DNA from: Zygosaccharomyces rouxii
Lineage: Eukaryota > Ascomycota > Saccharomycetes > Saccharomycetales > Saccharomycetaceae
Reading direction: 5' to 3'
Length of the DNA stretch: 64,000 bases
NCBI RefSeq assembly: GCF_000026365.1
Contig: NC_012995.1
Location: 374,501-438,500, forward strand
Under the pieces are notes generated by a model. The model ran no database searches, was not told where the DNA came from, and saw nothing but the letters and a program-made list of their open reading frames with translations. A program made the position numbers and the translations under genes. Below are positions 1 to 9,622 of the stretch, piece after piece (the first letter of the stretch is position 1; each line of letters opens with the position of its first letter).

Positions 1-1364
1 AGTTGAAGACGGTCTTAAAAGAGCTAATTCCTCAAAGAAAACAAGAAATTTTAGAACTGAAGAAGAATTATGGCGATGTGAAAGTTGGTGACATCACTAT
101 AGGTTCCGTCATTGGCGGCATGAGAGGTAACAATTCAATGTTTTGGCAGAGCACCTCTCTAGATCCTTACGAGGGCATCAGATTTCAAGGTAAAACTATT
201 CAAGATTGTCAAAGATTATTACCCAAGGATCCCAAAGATCCAGATGAAAAGAGGAATTTCTTACCAGAGGGTATGTTTTGGCTTCTGGTAACGGGTCAAA
301 TAGCTACTCAGGAACAAGCATCTCATTTGTCGAGGGAGTTGGGAATTAGAGGTCGTAAATTACCAGATGACACTGAAAAACTAATGTCTACTTTACCTTC
401 TGATATTCATCCTATGACACAACTTGCCATTGGATTAGCTTCCATGAACCAAACATCAAAATTTGCCAAGAAATATGAGAGAGGAGATATTGGTAAGAAT
501 GAATACTGGGAATACGCTTTTGACGATGTGCTTAACCTGATTGCAGCCCTACCTCAATTAAGTGGTAAAATTTACTCTAAAATTGCCGCCAAAGGTAAAC
601 CACTTGGTCAATTCAAAGAGGATCGTGATTGGAGTTACAACATTTGTTCATTATTGGGGATGACTAGTGAGGATTCTTGTAATCGTCAGAATTTGACTGC
701 AAAGCAATCTGGTGATTTTGTGAACCTGATGAGATTGTATACAGGAATTCATGTGGATCATGAAGGTGGTAATGTATCTGCTCACACTACCCATTTAGTT
801 GGAAGCGCTCTTAGCGATCCTTATTTGAGTTATTCTAGCGGAATCATGGGGCTTGCTGGTCCACTCCATGGGTTAGCAGCTCAAGAAGTGGTCAGATTCT
901 TAATTGAAATGAATTCTTGTATTACTTCCCCCCAAAACGAAATTGAAATCAAGAAATATTTGTGGAAATTACTTGAATCCAAAAGAGTAGTCCCAGGATA
1001 TGGTCATGCAGTCCTTCGGAAAACTGATCCTAGATTTGTTGCTATGCTTGATTTTGTCAAGGCAAGACCTGAAGAATTTAGTCAAGATGAAAATGTTATC
1101 TTGATGGAGAAATTATCTAAAATTGCCCCTAAGGTTCTCAAGGAACATGGCAAATGTAAGAATCCATATCCAAACGTTGATTCTGCATCAGGAATTCTAT
1201 TTTATCACTACGGTATAAAAGAATTGTTGTTTTTCACAGTTATCTTTGGTTGTTCACGTTCAATGGGTCCATTGACCCAGCTGGTCTGGGATAGGGCTTT
1301 GGGGCTACCAATTGAAAGACCAAAGAGTTTAGATTTTAACTCACTGCGTTCTCTATGCAGATGA
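1..1364 (+). CDS. CIT3: 2-methylcitrate/citrate synthase, mitochondrial (5' partial)
   Basis: Condenses propionyl-CoA (or acetyl-CoA) with oxaloacetate, the first step of the mitochondrial 2-methylcitrate cycle. The frame is open to the left edge with no ATG, so the N-terminus and its mitochondrial presequence lie outside the window; about 453 residues are visible against roughly 486 in S. cerevisiae Cit3. Citrate synthase active-site motifs are present: GPLHGLA with the first catalytic His (about nt 850-890), PGYGHAVLRKTDPR with the second His (about nt 990-1030) and the catalytic Asp in PNVDSASG (about nt 1170-1190). PDH1, the next enzyme of the pathway, follows on the same strand, exactly as YPR001W-YPR002W in S. 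cerevisiae. Assignment to CIT3 rather than CIT1/CIT2 rests on that neighbour and is strong. Confidence 0.93.
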   Translation, partial: LKTVLKELIPQRKQEILELKKNYGDVKVGDITIGSVIGGMRGNNSMFWQSTSLDPYEGIRFQGKTIQDCQRLLPKDPKDPDEKRNFLPEGMFWLLVTGQIATQEQASHLSRELGIRGRKLPDDTEKLMSTLPSDIHPMTQLAIGLASMNQTSKFAKKYERGDIGKNEYWEYAFDDVLNLIAALPQLSGKIYSKIAAKGKPLGQFKEDRDWSYNICSLLGMTSEDSCNRQNLTAKQSGDFVNLMRLYTGIHVDHEGGNVSAHTTHLVGSALSDPYLSYSSGIMGLAGPLHGLAAQEVVRFLIEMNSCITSPQNEIEIKKYLWKLLESKRVVPGYGHAVLRKTDPRFVAMLDFVKARPEEFSQDENVILMEKLSKIAPKVLKEHGKCKNPYPNVDSASGILFYHYGIKELLFFTVIFGCSRSMGPLTQLVWDRALGLPIERPKSLDFNSLRSLCR

Positions 1365-1743
1365 CAATAGTTTATGCGTATATTATTTTCATCTTACGTT
1401 CTCCAGAATTGTTCAGCCGCACTGGGAATGAAAATGTATAATTTTGCAAGATCCCCACAATCCCTTAGGATGACTACCTCTACTCTTTTCGAAAGTGGAG
1501 AGAACATAAGAAATTGCTCCGTTCAAGAATGAGACATGACGAAAGTTAACTCACCCTTTCCTCGTACCCTCTTTTTTCACCTACTATCATGACTTTTGCC
1601 TTTAATGTCGACGGTTCAAAGGGTCGCACATTATAATGATAGATAATGGACATATACATCCACATCTATACATATAGACACTATCTGGCGCTTGGGTAAC
1701 CAGTCTTGTGGATCAATTGGCAACCAATCAGTGTCAAACCGGT
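1365..1743. other. intergenic, CIT3-PDH1
   Basis: This 379-bp gap between tandem genes holds the CIT3 3' end and the PDH1 promoter. It contains AT-rich stretches (a TATA-like ATACATATAG near 1670) but no open frame, RNA gene or clear regulatory site that I can name. Confidence 0.6.
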
Positions 1744-3315
1744 ATGTTATCAACAAGGACGAAGGGCGCTATATGTCTAGGTAGAAAGACGCATATTGGT
1801 GCCAAAACATTAACTTTAGGCCAAAATTATACAACTTCTTCTCATGCTCATACGACTACGAATCAAAGACCAGAACCTGATAAGATTTTGAAAGACATTG
1901 CGGATTATGTGCATCAAGCCAAAATCACGTCCCAGGTCGCCCTTGAGACCGCCAAACTCTGTCTTTTAGATACACTAGGTTGTGGATTAGCAGCTTTAAA
2001 ACATCAACAAGCTAGAGATATTATCACGCCCATTGTTCCCGATACAATAATACCCAATGGTACTAAAGTATTGGGAACCAATTACAAATTAGGTCCAGTA
2101 GAAGGTGCCTTTGCCATTGGAACGTTAATACGTTGGTTAGATTACAACGATTGTTGGTTGGCGGCTGAATGGGGTCATCCTTCAGATAATTTAGGGGGTA
2201 TATTAGCGGTTGCAGATTACTTGACAAGACTTTCTAGGGCTACCAGCGGTAAAGAAGGTAAAGTTTTCACTGTTGGTGATGTTCTAGAAGGAATGATAAA
2301 AGCTCATGAGATTCAAGGTGTTATTGCATTGGAGAACTCTTTTAATTCTGTTGGATTAGACCATGTAGTATTAGTCAAAGTTGCAACTACCGCTGTAGTT
2401 TCCAAAATGCTCGGTTTAGATGAACAACAGACTATTGCAGCTATATCTCAAGCATTTGTTGACGGGCAGTCTTTAAGAACTTATAGACATGCCCCAAATA
2501 CTGGTTCGAGAAAATCTTGGGCGGCTGGTGATGCTGTTTCTAGAGCAGTAAATCTGGCATACCTGATCAAAAAGGCAGACGTTGGTTTGATACCTTCAGT
2601 ATTGACTGCTCCAACTTGGGGATTCTATGATGTTCTGTTCAAAAGTAAACCCTTTTCTTTTAAGCAAAGAAATCAGTTTGGATCCTATGTCATGGAAAAT
2701 ATATTATTTAAAATATCATTTCCAGCAGAATTTCATGCCCAAACAGCTGCAGAAGCCGCCATGAAAGCTCATGTTACATTGAAACAGATGGGTAAAACAT
2801 TCCGAGATGTTAAATCCGTGCGAATTAGGACTCAAGAAGCCGCCGTAAGAATTATTGATAAATCAGGCCCTCTTTACAACTATGCTGACAGAGACCACTG
2901 TATCCAGTACATGACTGCGGTGCCCTTAATATACGGAAGACTAACAGCTGAAGATTATACAGATGCTATTGCTAAATACCCAGAGATTGATGAATTGAGA
3001 TCCAAGATGTATTGTATTAAAGATGATCAATTCACCCTGGACTACCATAATCCTGCAAAAAGATCCATTGGGAATGCCTTGCTCATTGAGCTTAATGATG
3101 ATACCAAACTTGATGAAATTGTTGTTGAGTATCCCATTGGCCACAGATTAAGAAGAAAAGAAGGTATACCGTTATTGTTGAATAAATTTAAGACTCATTT
3201 AAATGAGCATTTCTCCAATTCGCCGGGAAGGGCAGAGGAGATATATATCAAAAGTCAGAAATCAGATTTGGAAAGCACACCAATAGATTCCTACATGGAT
3301 CTCTATTGGGGTTGA
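1744..3315 (+). CDS. PDH1: 2-methylcitrate dehydratase (MmgE/PrpD family)
   Basis: Dehydrates 2-methylcitrate in the mitochondrial propionate-degrading cycle, the step after Cit3. From the first ATG at 1744 the product is 523 residues, close to the 516 of S. cerevisiae Pdh1; the frame extends 12 codons upstream only through a GTG. The N-terminus is basic and rich in hydroxylated residues (MLSTRTKGAICLGRKTH), as expected for a mitochondrial presequence. The PrpD family signature is clear around nt 2130-2210, reading LIRWLDYNDCWLAAEWGHPS followed by DNLGGILAVADY. Position directly after CIT3 matches YPR002W. Confidence 0.95.
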   Translation: MLSTRTKGAICLGRKTHIGAKTLTLGQNYTTSSHAHTTTNQRPEPDKILKDIADYVHQAKITSQVALETAKLCLLDTLGCGLAALKHQQARDIITPIVPDTIIPNGTKVLGTNYKLGPVEGAFAIGTLIRWLDYNDCWLAAEWGHPSDNLGGILAVADYLTRLSRATSGKEGKVFTVGDVLEGMIKAHEIQGVIALENSFNSVGLDHVVLVKVATTAVVSKMLGLDEQQTIAAISQAFVDGQSLRTYRHAPNTGSRKSWAAGDAVSRAVNLAYLIKKADVGLIPSVLTAPTWGFYDVLFKSKPFSFKQRNQFGSYVMENILFKISFPAEFHAQTAAEAAMKAHVTLKQMGKTFRDVKSVRIRTQEAAVRIIDKSGPLYNYADRDHCIQYMTAVPLIYGRLTAEDYTDAIAKYPEIDELRSKMYCIKDDQFTLDYHNPAKRSIGNALLIELNDDTKLDEIVVEYPIGHRLRRKEGIPLLLNKFKTHLNEHFSNSPGRAEEIYIKSQKSDLESTPIDSYMDLYWG

Positions 3316-3516
3316 AGAAGGTCATAAATATATTCGCATTTATACATAGCTCTAGCTTAGATCAACTTCGGGTAACGGCCGTTTTTTTTCATTTCACCGG
3401 TAAACAAATTTTTGCATGTCGATTGGCTTTACTTTACGAAGGAAAAGAAGTTGCGAAACATATATAAGCTAGAAGCAAGGGGAGTCCATCTCTTGTATAA
3501 AATCGAATCTATTGGC

Positions 3517-6078
3517 ATGAGTTTGAAGGTGGATTCAATGTCTTCCAAGACTAATAAGACTCAGGATGTGTCTTTGAAAGGATCTGCAAAGGTACTAAAC
3601 GAGTTAATTGAGACCTCTAAAAATCTACCTACTACTTCTTCAGAATTAGGTTCGATCCAGTTGAGTGTGAATGAAATTAGGAAGAGAACTCATGATTTAA
3701 GACAAAAGAAAGATATTAGCTCAGATCATACAAAGGCTCACTACCTCTTAGCTGGAAGTGGATTAGCTATTGAAGATGTGGACCTTTCATTGAAAAATTT
3801 ACAATCCAAGCAATTGTTAGAACAGCCGGTTTCTAAGAAGCAAGTCGAAGGTGAACTGGATACTTATTTGGAGACTAAGAAGGATGAAAACATCCTTTCC
3901 TCTATTGAAAATCTTTTATCAGTGGCGGCCAAAGATTTCGACAATTTTGTAAACCAAAATTTAAGTTTAGATTGGGATCAACGTAAAGAAGAAGTTCGTG
4001 AAAATTTTGGTATTCTCATTCAAGGTAAGAACCATACAGATTCTACAAAGAATGTGGCACCTTTGAATCCCAAGTTACCCACTTGGGGTAATCAAGGCTC
4101 TAGTATCTTGAACAGTGGAGAGACGAGGTTAAACGTCAACGAAAATTATGCCGTTAGAGAAAAATTCGAAAAATATGCCAAGATAATTTACCGTTTCAAC
4201 AATGCTAGACAAGCCAATCAAGACTTTCCGCTTTTGAAGGAATTGTCACAGGCGCTTGCCAATGGAGGAGACTTGAAAAATCGGCAATTATTGGAAAGTT
4301 CTAAAATTTTAGAGGGTTTAAAATCAAATTCTGATGTGGTGCAAAATGCTAAGAGCTATTTGCAAAATCAATTTTTAGAATATGTGGATCATCTTTACAA
4401 AAAGAATCTAAGCGAAGGATTACCAACAAACATTAACAAGATAAAATCCTTTATCGATTCTAAGCTGAAGAACCCAAATAATACATGGAAGTTTAACAAC
4501 TTGACCTTTATTAATGGTACACCTATCTGGGCTCTGATATTCTATCTCTTGAGGGCTGGACTGTTACAAGAGGCATTAGAAGTCGCCGTAAATAATAAGG
4601 CAAGCTTCAAGAAAGTCGAGCAATCGTTTTTGACTTATCTGAAGGCTTATGTGTCCTCTAAAGATCATACTCTTCCTGTGGAGTTTTCTGCTAGGTTGCA
4701 TACCGAATACAGCCAGCACATCAAAAGCTCTCTAGACGGAGATCCATTCAGATTGGCAGTTTACAAAATTATTGGAAGATGCGATTTGACAAGAAGAAAC
4801 ATTTCTTTTATCACTCTTAGCGTTGAAGACTGGCTATGGATCCATTTTATGCTGATCAAAGATGATATTGCGGACAGCGATCCAGTCTACGAAAGGTACA
4901 GTCTGAGCGACTTTCAAAACATTATTGTATCATATGGTCATACAAGATTCACTAATTACTATTCGCAAGTATTAATCTTGAGTGGTCTTTATGAATTAGC
5001 GGTTGAGTATGCCTACTCCATCAGTGAGATTGATGCTGTTCACCTAGCAATTGTCATGGCTAACCAGGGTCTGTTAAAAGTCGATAATGATCGCTCTAGC
5101 AGTAGTGGAACTGATTTCATCACAGTTAAGAGCAACCAGAGGAAAATTAATTTCGCCAAAGTTTTGGGCAATTACACAAGGTCGTTCAAATATTCCGATC
5201 CAAGGATTGCAGCCGAATATTTGATATTAATAGCGTTGGTTGCCACACCAGAACAAGTAGAATTATGCCACGAAGCACTAAGAGAACTTGTTCTAGAAAC
5301 AAAAGAATTCACGATTTTACTGGGCAAAATCAACAGAGATGGTACAAGAATACCTGGTGTTTTAGAAGAACGTCAATCCCTATTACATCTAAAAGATGAG
5401 AAAGAATTTCTGCGTAAGATTACTGAACATGCAGCCTTGAAAGCCGATGAAGACGGTAGAGTTTATGATTGTTTGTTGTTATACCAACTATCCGAAGAGT
5501 ACAACATTGTGATCACCATTGTCAACAGTTTACTAAGCGATCTACTCAGTAACACCGATTTGGATCAACCGCTGGTAACTATGGATGAAAACAATGAGAC
5601 AAACCCCGTACTAATAGCGAAGAAAATTGTTTGCATTTACATTGAGAATCTAGAAATTTCGCAAAAAGTTCAAACAAAGAACAAGGAAACATGTATTATA
5701 TTATTAAAGCTTGCTGACGCCAGAAGAGCATATCAAGCAAAGCAATGGGAGACTACTTTGGCGCAAATTGAAGAACTAGATTTATTGCCCTTCTCAGATG
5801 AAGTTTCAGCAAGGAGGAAAGCTCAAGATTTTACTGCCCTCAACGAAAATATTGTCAAGAATATCCCCACTTTACTCGTCATGGTAATGAGTTGTATTTC
5901 ACAGTTAATCGCTGGGCTTAACCAAAGTGACTACCAATCCGTCACAAAGGCACAACAGGTGGAAGCACTAAAAAATGTTTCGAGGAATTGCATGATGTAC
6001 GCCGGTATGGTTCAATACAAGATGCCCAGGGAGACCTACAGCGCATTGATAAGATTAGATATTGATTGTAAAGTATGA
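3517..6078 (+). CDS. NIC96: linker nucleoporin Nic96
   Basis: Essential scaffold nucleoporin that anchors the Nsp1-Nup57-Nup49 channel complex to the inner ring of the nuclear pore. The product from ATG 3517 is 853 residues (S. cerevisiae 839); an in-frame ATG at 3538 would give 846, and the longer open frame back to 3412 begins only with TTG. Family stretches include KAHYLLAGSGLAIEDVD near the N-terminus, LNVNENYAVREKFEKYAKI, and in the alpha-helical Nic96 domain FINGTPIWALIFYLLRAGLL and IKSSLDGDPFRLAVYKIIGR. It corresponds to YFR002W, so its place after PDH1 merges two S. cerevisiae sister regions. Confidence 0.96.
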   Translation: MSLKVDSMSSKTNKTQDVSLKGSAKVLNELIETSKNLPTTSSELGSIQLSVNEIRKRTHDLRQKKDISSDHTKAHYLLAGSGLAIEDVDLSLKNLQSKQLLEQPVSKKQVEGELDTYLETKKDENILSSIENLLSVAAKDFDNFVNQNLSLDWDQRKEEVRENFGILIQGKNHTDSTKNVAPLNPKLPTWGNQGSSILNSGETRLNVNENYAVREKFEKYAKIIYRFNNARQANQDFPLLKELSQALANGGDLKNRQLLESSKILEGLKSNSDVVQNAKSYLQNQFLEYVDHLYKKNLSEGLPTNINKIKSFIDSKLKNPNNTWKFNNLTFINGTPIWALIFYLLRAGLLQEALEVAVNNKASFKKVEQSFLTYLKAYVSSKDHTLPVEFSARLHTEYSQHIKSSLDGDPFRLAVYKIIGRCDLTRRNISFITLSVEDWLWIHFMLIKDDIADSDPVYERYSLSDFQNIIVSYGHTRFTNYYSQVLILSGLYELAVEYAYSISEIDAVHLAIVMANQGLLKVDNDRSSSSGTDFITVKSNQRKINFAKVLGNYTRSFKYSDPRIAAEYLILIALVATPEQVELCHEALRELVLETKEFTILLGKINRDGTRIPGVLEERQSLLHLKDEKEFLRKITEHAALKADEDGRVYDCLLLYQLSEEYNIVITIVNSLLSDLLSNTDLDQPLVTMDENNETNPVLIAKKIVCIYIENLEISQKVQTKNKETCIILLKLADARRAYQAKQWETTLAQIEELDLLPFSDEVSARRKAQDFTALNENIVKNIPTLLVMVMSCISQLIAGLNQSDYQSVTKAQQVEALKNVSRNCMMYAGMVQYKMPRETYSALIRLDIDCKV

Positions 6079-6169
6079 ACGAAACGAAACAAAAACTTTT
6101 ATAATACACTGATTTTTTTTCTCTCTTCCTTTCTACCCTATTTTGTGTCCGTTTTAAATAAAAATGACA

Positions 6170-6664
6170 TCAGTGATTATGAGCTTGATGCTTTGTATAA
6201 TCCGGCTGAACCTCATATGCATTTGGACTTTCAGATCTCTTCTGATTGAGCTTACGATGACGCCTAGCCACCCTTCTAGCCCTTCTTTCTTCAAAGTTCA
6301 AACCTCTATCTTCATCAGATTCCGAGGAGGATGATGAAGAAGAAGAAGGTTGAGAAGGTTCTTCGTGGTCAGAAGGGCATTCACATTCTTCATCGGGTTC
6401 CTCTTGTGGGTGAAAGATACAACAAATCTTGGTTTTTTTCTTGTTCATATTTTCATTATCAATTACATCACTTTCCCACCTAACGCTAGGTCTAGACGAG
6501 TTTCCTCTACTGGTTTCCGACCCTCGCTGTACTCGCTGCTGCTGTTCATGAGAAGCTCTCAACTGTAACAATGGAGGCCCACTTTCCACATTAACTGTCT
6601 GTGTCTGTGTCTGTGTCTGTGTCTGTATCGACCTACACTGCTGATCTCGTCTATCACCATTCAT
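6170..6664 (-). CDS. YPI1: protein phosphatase 1 (Glc7) regulator Ypi1
   Basis: Small, largely disordered nuclear regulator of the Glc7 phosphatase. The 164-residue product contains the conserved phosphatase-binding block: [13 protein letters not shown] (an RVxW-type docking motif) followed by [15 protein letters not shown], the hallmark of the Ypi1/inhibitor-3 family. After this come an acidic segment, a Ser run and a basic [13 protein letters not shown] tail likely to be nuclear targeting. The N-terminus carries an unusual Gln-Thr dipeptide run (residues about 15-22) encoded by a hexamer repeat. Converges with NIC96 with a gap of only 91 bp. It matches YFR003C in position, strand and length (155 residues there). 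Confidence 0.92.
   Translation of the reverse strand: MNGDRRDQQCRSIQTQTQTQTQTVNVESGPPLLQLRASHEQQQRVQRGSETSRGNSSRPSVRWESDVIDNENMNKKKTKICCIFHPQEEPDEECECPSDHEEPSQPSSSSSSSSESDEDRGLNFEERRARRVARRHRKLNQKRSESPNAYEVQPDYTKHQAHNH
6595..6630. repeat. GTCTGT hexamer repeat in YPI1 coding sequence
   Basis: About five near-perfect copies of the hexamer GTCTGT lie within the YPI1 reading frame and encode alternating Gln and Thr on the minus strand. The 6-bp period keeps the frame open whatever the copy number, so length polymorphism would be tolerated. Confidence 0.85.
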
Positions 6665-6873
6665 CGTCGTTAAAATGCTAATTTTATAAATTCCATTTCA
6701 TAACGCTAAATGTTATTTTACGTGCATGTAATTATTGTGGGCGCTCTGTTGTCGTTTTAAAAGGGTTGGTAGGTATATTTTTTCTCCTAAGTCAAAGTTC
6801 AAACCTTCTACCATCTTGTTCGTAATGTGTGATATAATTACTTAGGGAATCAAATAATCGAACATTTTAAAGG

Positions 6874-6883
6874 TTTTGCCACC
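6874..6883 (-). promoter_or_regulatory. PACE element (Rpn4 site) of RPN11
   Basis: TTTTGCCACC on the plus strand is the reverse complement of GGTGGCAAAA, the proteasome-associated control element bound by Rpn4. It lies 65 bp upstream of the RPN11 ATG, a typical place for this element in proteasome genes. The match to the 9-bp consensus is exact. Confidence 0.85.
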
Positions 6884-6948
6884 TATAAAGCACTAAAGAG
6901 AAGCTTCAAAGAGGACTGGAAGTAAGCCTAAGGGAATTTAGTTGAATC

Positions 6949-7869
6949 ATGGAGAGATTACAGAGATTAATGATGAATAGCAAAGTCGGTATGGCTGATA
7001 CCAACCGTGATGATACCAAAGAGACGGTTTACATATCATCTATAGCGCTACTAAAGATGTTGAAGCATGGTAGAGCTGGTGTTCCTATGGAAGTAATGGG
7101 ATTAATGCTTGGAGAATTTGTTGATGATTATACTGTTAATGTGGTAGACGTTTTTGCCATGCCTCAAAGTGGTACAGGTGTATCTGTGGAAGCGGTTGAT
7201 GATATTTTCCAAGCAAGAATGATGGATATGCTTAAGCAAACCGGTAGAGATCAAATGGTTGTTGGTTGGTATCACTCACACCCTGGATTTGGCTGTTGGC
7301 TATCATCTGTTGATGTTAATACTCAAAAATCTTTTGAGCAACTAAATAGCAGAGCTGTTGCAGTTGTGGTAGATCCTATCCAATCGGTTAAAGGTAAAGT
7401 GGTTATTGATGCATTTAGATTGATTGATACAGGTGCTCTAATAAACAACCAAGAACCAAGACAAACTACTTCTAATGCAGGTCTATTGAACAAAGCCAAC
7501 ATTCAAGCATTGATACATGGTTTGAACAGGCACTATTACTCCTTGAACATCGATTATCACAAGAATTCTAAGGACACTCAAATGCTGATGAACTTACACA
7601 AGGAAAAGTGGCAATCTGGATTAAAGATGTACGATTATAAGGAGAAAGAAACTGAGAATTTAGAAGCTACTCAAAACTTGGTAAGAATTGCCAAACAGTA
7701 TTCAAAGAGAATTGAGGAAGAAAAAGAGTTATCCGAAGAAGAGCTCAAGACCCGTTATGTTGGTAAACAAGACCCCAAGAAACATTTGGTGGAAACTTCG
7801 GATGCTGCACTTGAAAACAATATAGTATCCGTACTGACCGCTGGTGTGAATTCCGTTGCAATTAAATAA
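6949..7869 (+). CDS. RPN11: 26S proteasome lid deubiquitinase Rpn11
   Basis: JAMM-type metalloprotease of the 19S lid that removes ubiquitin chains from substrates as they enter the proteasome. 306 residues, the same size as S. cerevisiae Rpn11. The zinc-binding JAMM motif is intact: His109 and His111 in WYHSHPGFG, and the downstream Ser and Asp in WLSSVD. The N-terminal MERLQRLMM and the MPN core [20 protein letters not shown] are family-typical. Start is the first ATG. A perfect Rpn4 site lies upstream, so it is probably co-regulated with other proteasome subunits. Equivalent to YFR004W. Confidence 0.97.
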   Translation: MERLQRLMMNSKVGMADTNRDDTKETVYISSIALLKMLKHGRAGVPMEVMGLMLGEFVDDYTVNVVDVFAMPQSGTGVSVEAVDDIFQARMMDMLKQTGRDQMVVGWYHSHPGFGCWLSSVDVNTQKSFEQLNSRAVAVVVDPIQSVKGKVVIDAFRLIDTGALINNQEPRQTTSNAGLLNKANIQALIHGLNRHYYSLNIDYHKNSKDTQMLMNLHKEKWQSGLKMYDYKEKETENLEATQNLVRIAKQYSKRIEEEKELSEEELKTRYVGKQDPKKHLVETSDAALENNIVSVLTAGVNSVAIK

Positions 7870-7956
7870 AGGAAATGGGGCTACTATATAATAATGCATG
7901 CTTTTTTTACTATGTAATGGAGAAGAAACAATAAAAATAAAAATACGTACGAACCA

Positions 7957-9336
7957 CTATTCGATAGAATCTTCCCTGCGCCATACTTGCATGTACGTCT
8001 CTTGGAGGAATAATAATTCTCGTTCTTTCAATCGATTTAGAGTCCCATCTAGTTCAACCCACTGGTCATTTGTCGGATTGAGTAATTGAATTCTCCAGAC
8101 ACTTTTATCGTCATTGTCAAATGCGGTAGTCCCAATTGTATCATGTACTACATTAGCGACTAAAGTATATCTAGAGTTTTGAAACTCTATTTTTTGAGAA
8201 AATTCAACCAAGGTTTGATTTCTACCTTTAACGGTAAGCGGATTCTTTTTATCAAATCGATTAAAATGTAGGATGAGATACCGTGGTAATCTAATCAATT
8301 TGTATTTCCTCAAACCTTGAGCAAACTGTTGTTCCTGCTTACCATCAAACTTCTTCAAAAGCTCCTCAATTCTCACTTGTGGTAAATCGTTGGCATTGCG
8401 ATTATCTTTAAATAGAGGGGTAGGAGGAAGGTCTAAAGTCAATGACCAAAAGGGAACCGTCGAATGCTTTTCATGGGCGGTTTCTCTTTGAAATTTCACT
8501 ACATCTCCCTTAGCATCTAACACCGGTTTTATAGGTATCGTCACCACTTGTACATTGCCTTGGAAACTATCACTAAGTATCCTACTTAATTCGGAAGACT
8601 TCTTTATCAAGTTATTAACCAACCAAATGAATATTTGTCTTGGATCATTTACCTTACTGGAAATATTAGGATCCACCACAGAGATATAAGCTAAAAATTC
8701 TTCTGAAGAAACATAGGGCTTGAACAATTTCGGTGACCATAACTTACGAATTATTATCCCCAATCTCTGGACAATTTCATCTTCTTCCAGGTAATCTTGC
8801 AATAAGAAATGATCTCTAAGCGGAATAATGTGGGACAGTAGTGATAAAATAACATTGATTGAATCGTTACCTGAAGCATTGTTGTTGAATCCAACGAATC
8901 CATTAGTGTATTGTTGATTGTTTAAATCAAAGCATTCATGTGGTGAATTATCAATCTCTTCCCTACTAAAAGAAGGCCTGATAGCATTTCGTATTCTGGC
9001 CAAAATTTGAATTCTACCCTTATCCTCTACCTCCACATTATCAGGTAGAAGATACACCTTCAATGAATTGAAATTGACAAATACATGGTGGTCTTCATTC
9101 ACAGAATGCAAGAACGCCGGAGTGTTTTCACTGCGACCTCGAAGATATTTACCACATACCAGGCAACAGTAACAGTTTAAAGGTGAAAGCGTAACGCTAC
9201 ATCTTTTTTCGAGGTCAAAATCCAATTTTCTCTCATCAATAGTCTCTAAAAACGCATATGAGGGTTCGTCCAGTTTAGCTCTCTTATTCACAGTTGGTAC
9301 ATGCTCATCATTGCGCTTAACTCCTGAAGAACTCAT
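7957..9336 (-). CDS. SAD1: splicing factor Sad1 (catalytically dead ubiquitin-protease fold)
   Basis: Component of U4/U6.U5 tri-snRNP biology needed for pre-mRNA splicing; 459 residues from the ATG at 9336 (S. cerevisiae 448). A zinc-finger UBP domain begins near residue 50 with CYCCLVCGKYLRGRSENTP and FLHSVNEDHHVFVNF. The following ubiquitin-hydrolase-like domain begins GFVGFNNNASGNDSINVIL: where active enzymes carry the nucleophile Cys in a GNTCY-like block, this protein reads Ala-Ser-Gly, so it should not be a protease, as is known for the Sad1/USP39 family. The open frame extends seven codons upstream only through a GTG. Converges with RPN11. Equivalent to YFR005C. Confidence 0.93.
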   Translation of the reverse strand: MSSSGVKRNDEHVPTVNKRAKLDEPSYAFLETIDERKLDFDLEKRCSVTLSPLNCYCCLVCGKYLRGRSENTPAFLHSVNEDHHVFVNFNSLKVYLLPDNVEVEDKGRIQILARIRNAIRPSFSREEIDNSPHECFDLNNQQYTNGFVGFNNNASGNDSINVILSLLSHIIPLRDHFLLQDYLEEDEIVQRLGIIIRKLWSPKLFKPYVSSEEFLAYISVVDPNISSKVNDPRQIFIWLVNNLIKKSSELSRILSDSFQGNVQVVTIPIKPVLDAKGDVVKFQRETAHEKHSTVPFWSLTLDLPPTPLFKDNRNANDLPQVRIEELLKKFDGKQEQQFAQGLRKYKLIRLPRYLILHFNRFDKKNPLTVKGRNQTLVEFSQKIEFQNSRYTLVANVVHDTIGTTAFDNDDKSVWRIQLLNPTNDQWVELDGTLNRLKERELLFLQETYMQVWRREDSIE

Positions 9337-9622
9337 TTCTTTGAAAACCTCTCTCACCCAATCCCTTTGTCTTGCATCAGATAAAGCCGTTTAAGCTATA
9401 GTCGATGGTGAATTTTGGTTCTGTTCTGTTCATTCCGAAGAGCGGCGCTCATACCTTTTCATACCCATAACCTTAATTTCTTCCTTTGACCTAATTACTT
9501 ATCTTTTCCAAGTTGACCTTACCACATTTTGAGGCAAGCACTGCTGTAACGAAAGTTTTACTCTTGATCTGGGATATTCCAATTTTTCAATTGGTCTTTT
9601 GGTTCCAATTTCGTTTAGTTTA

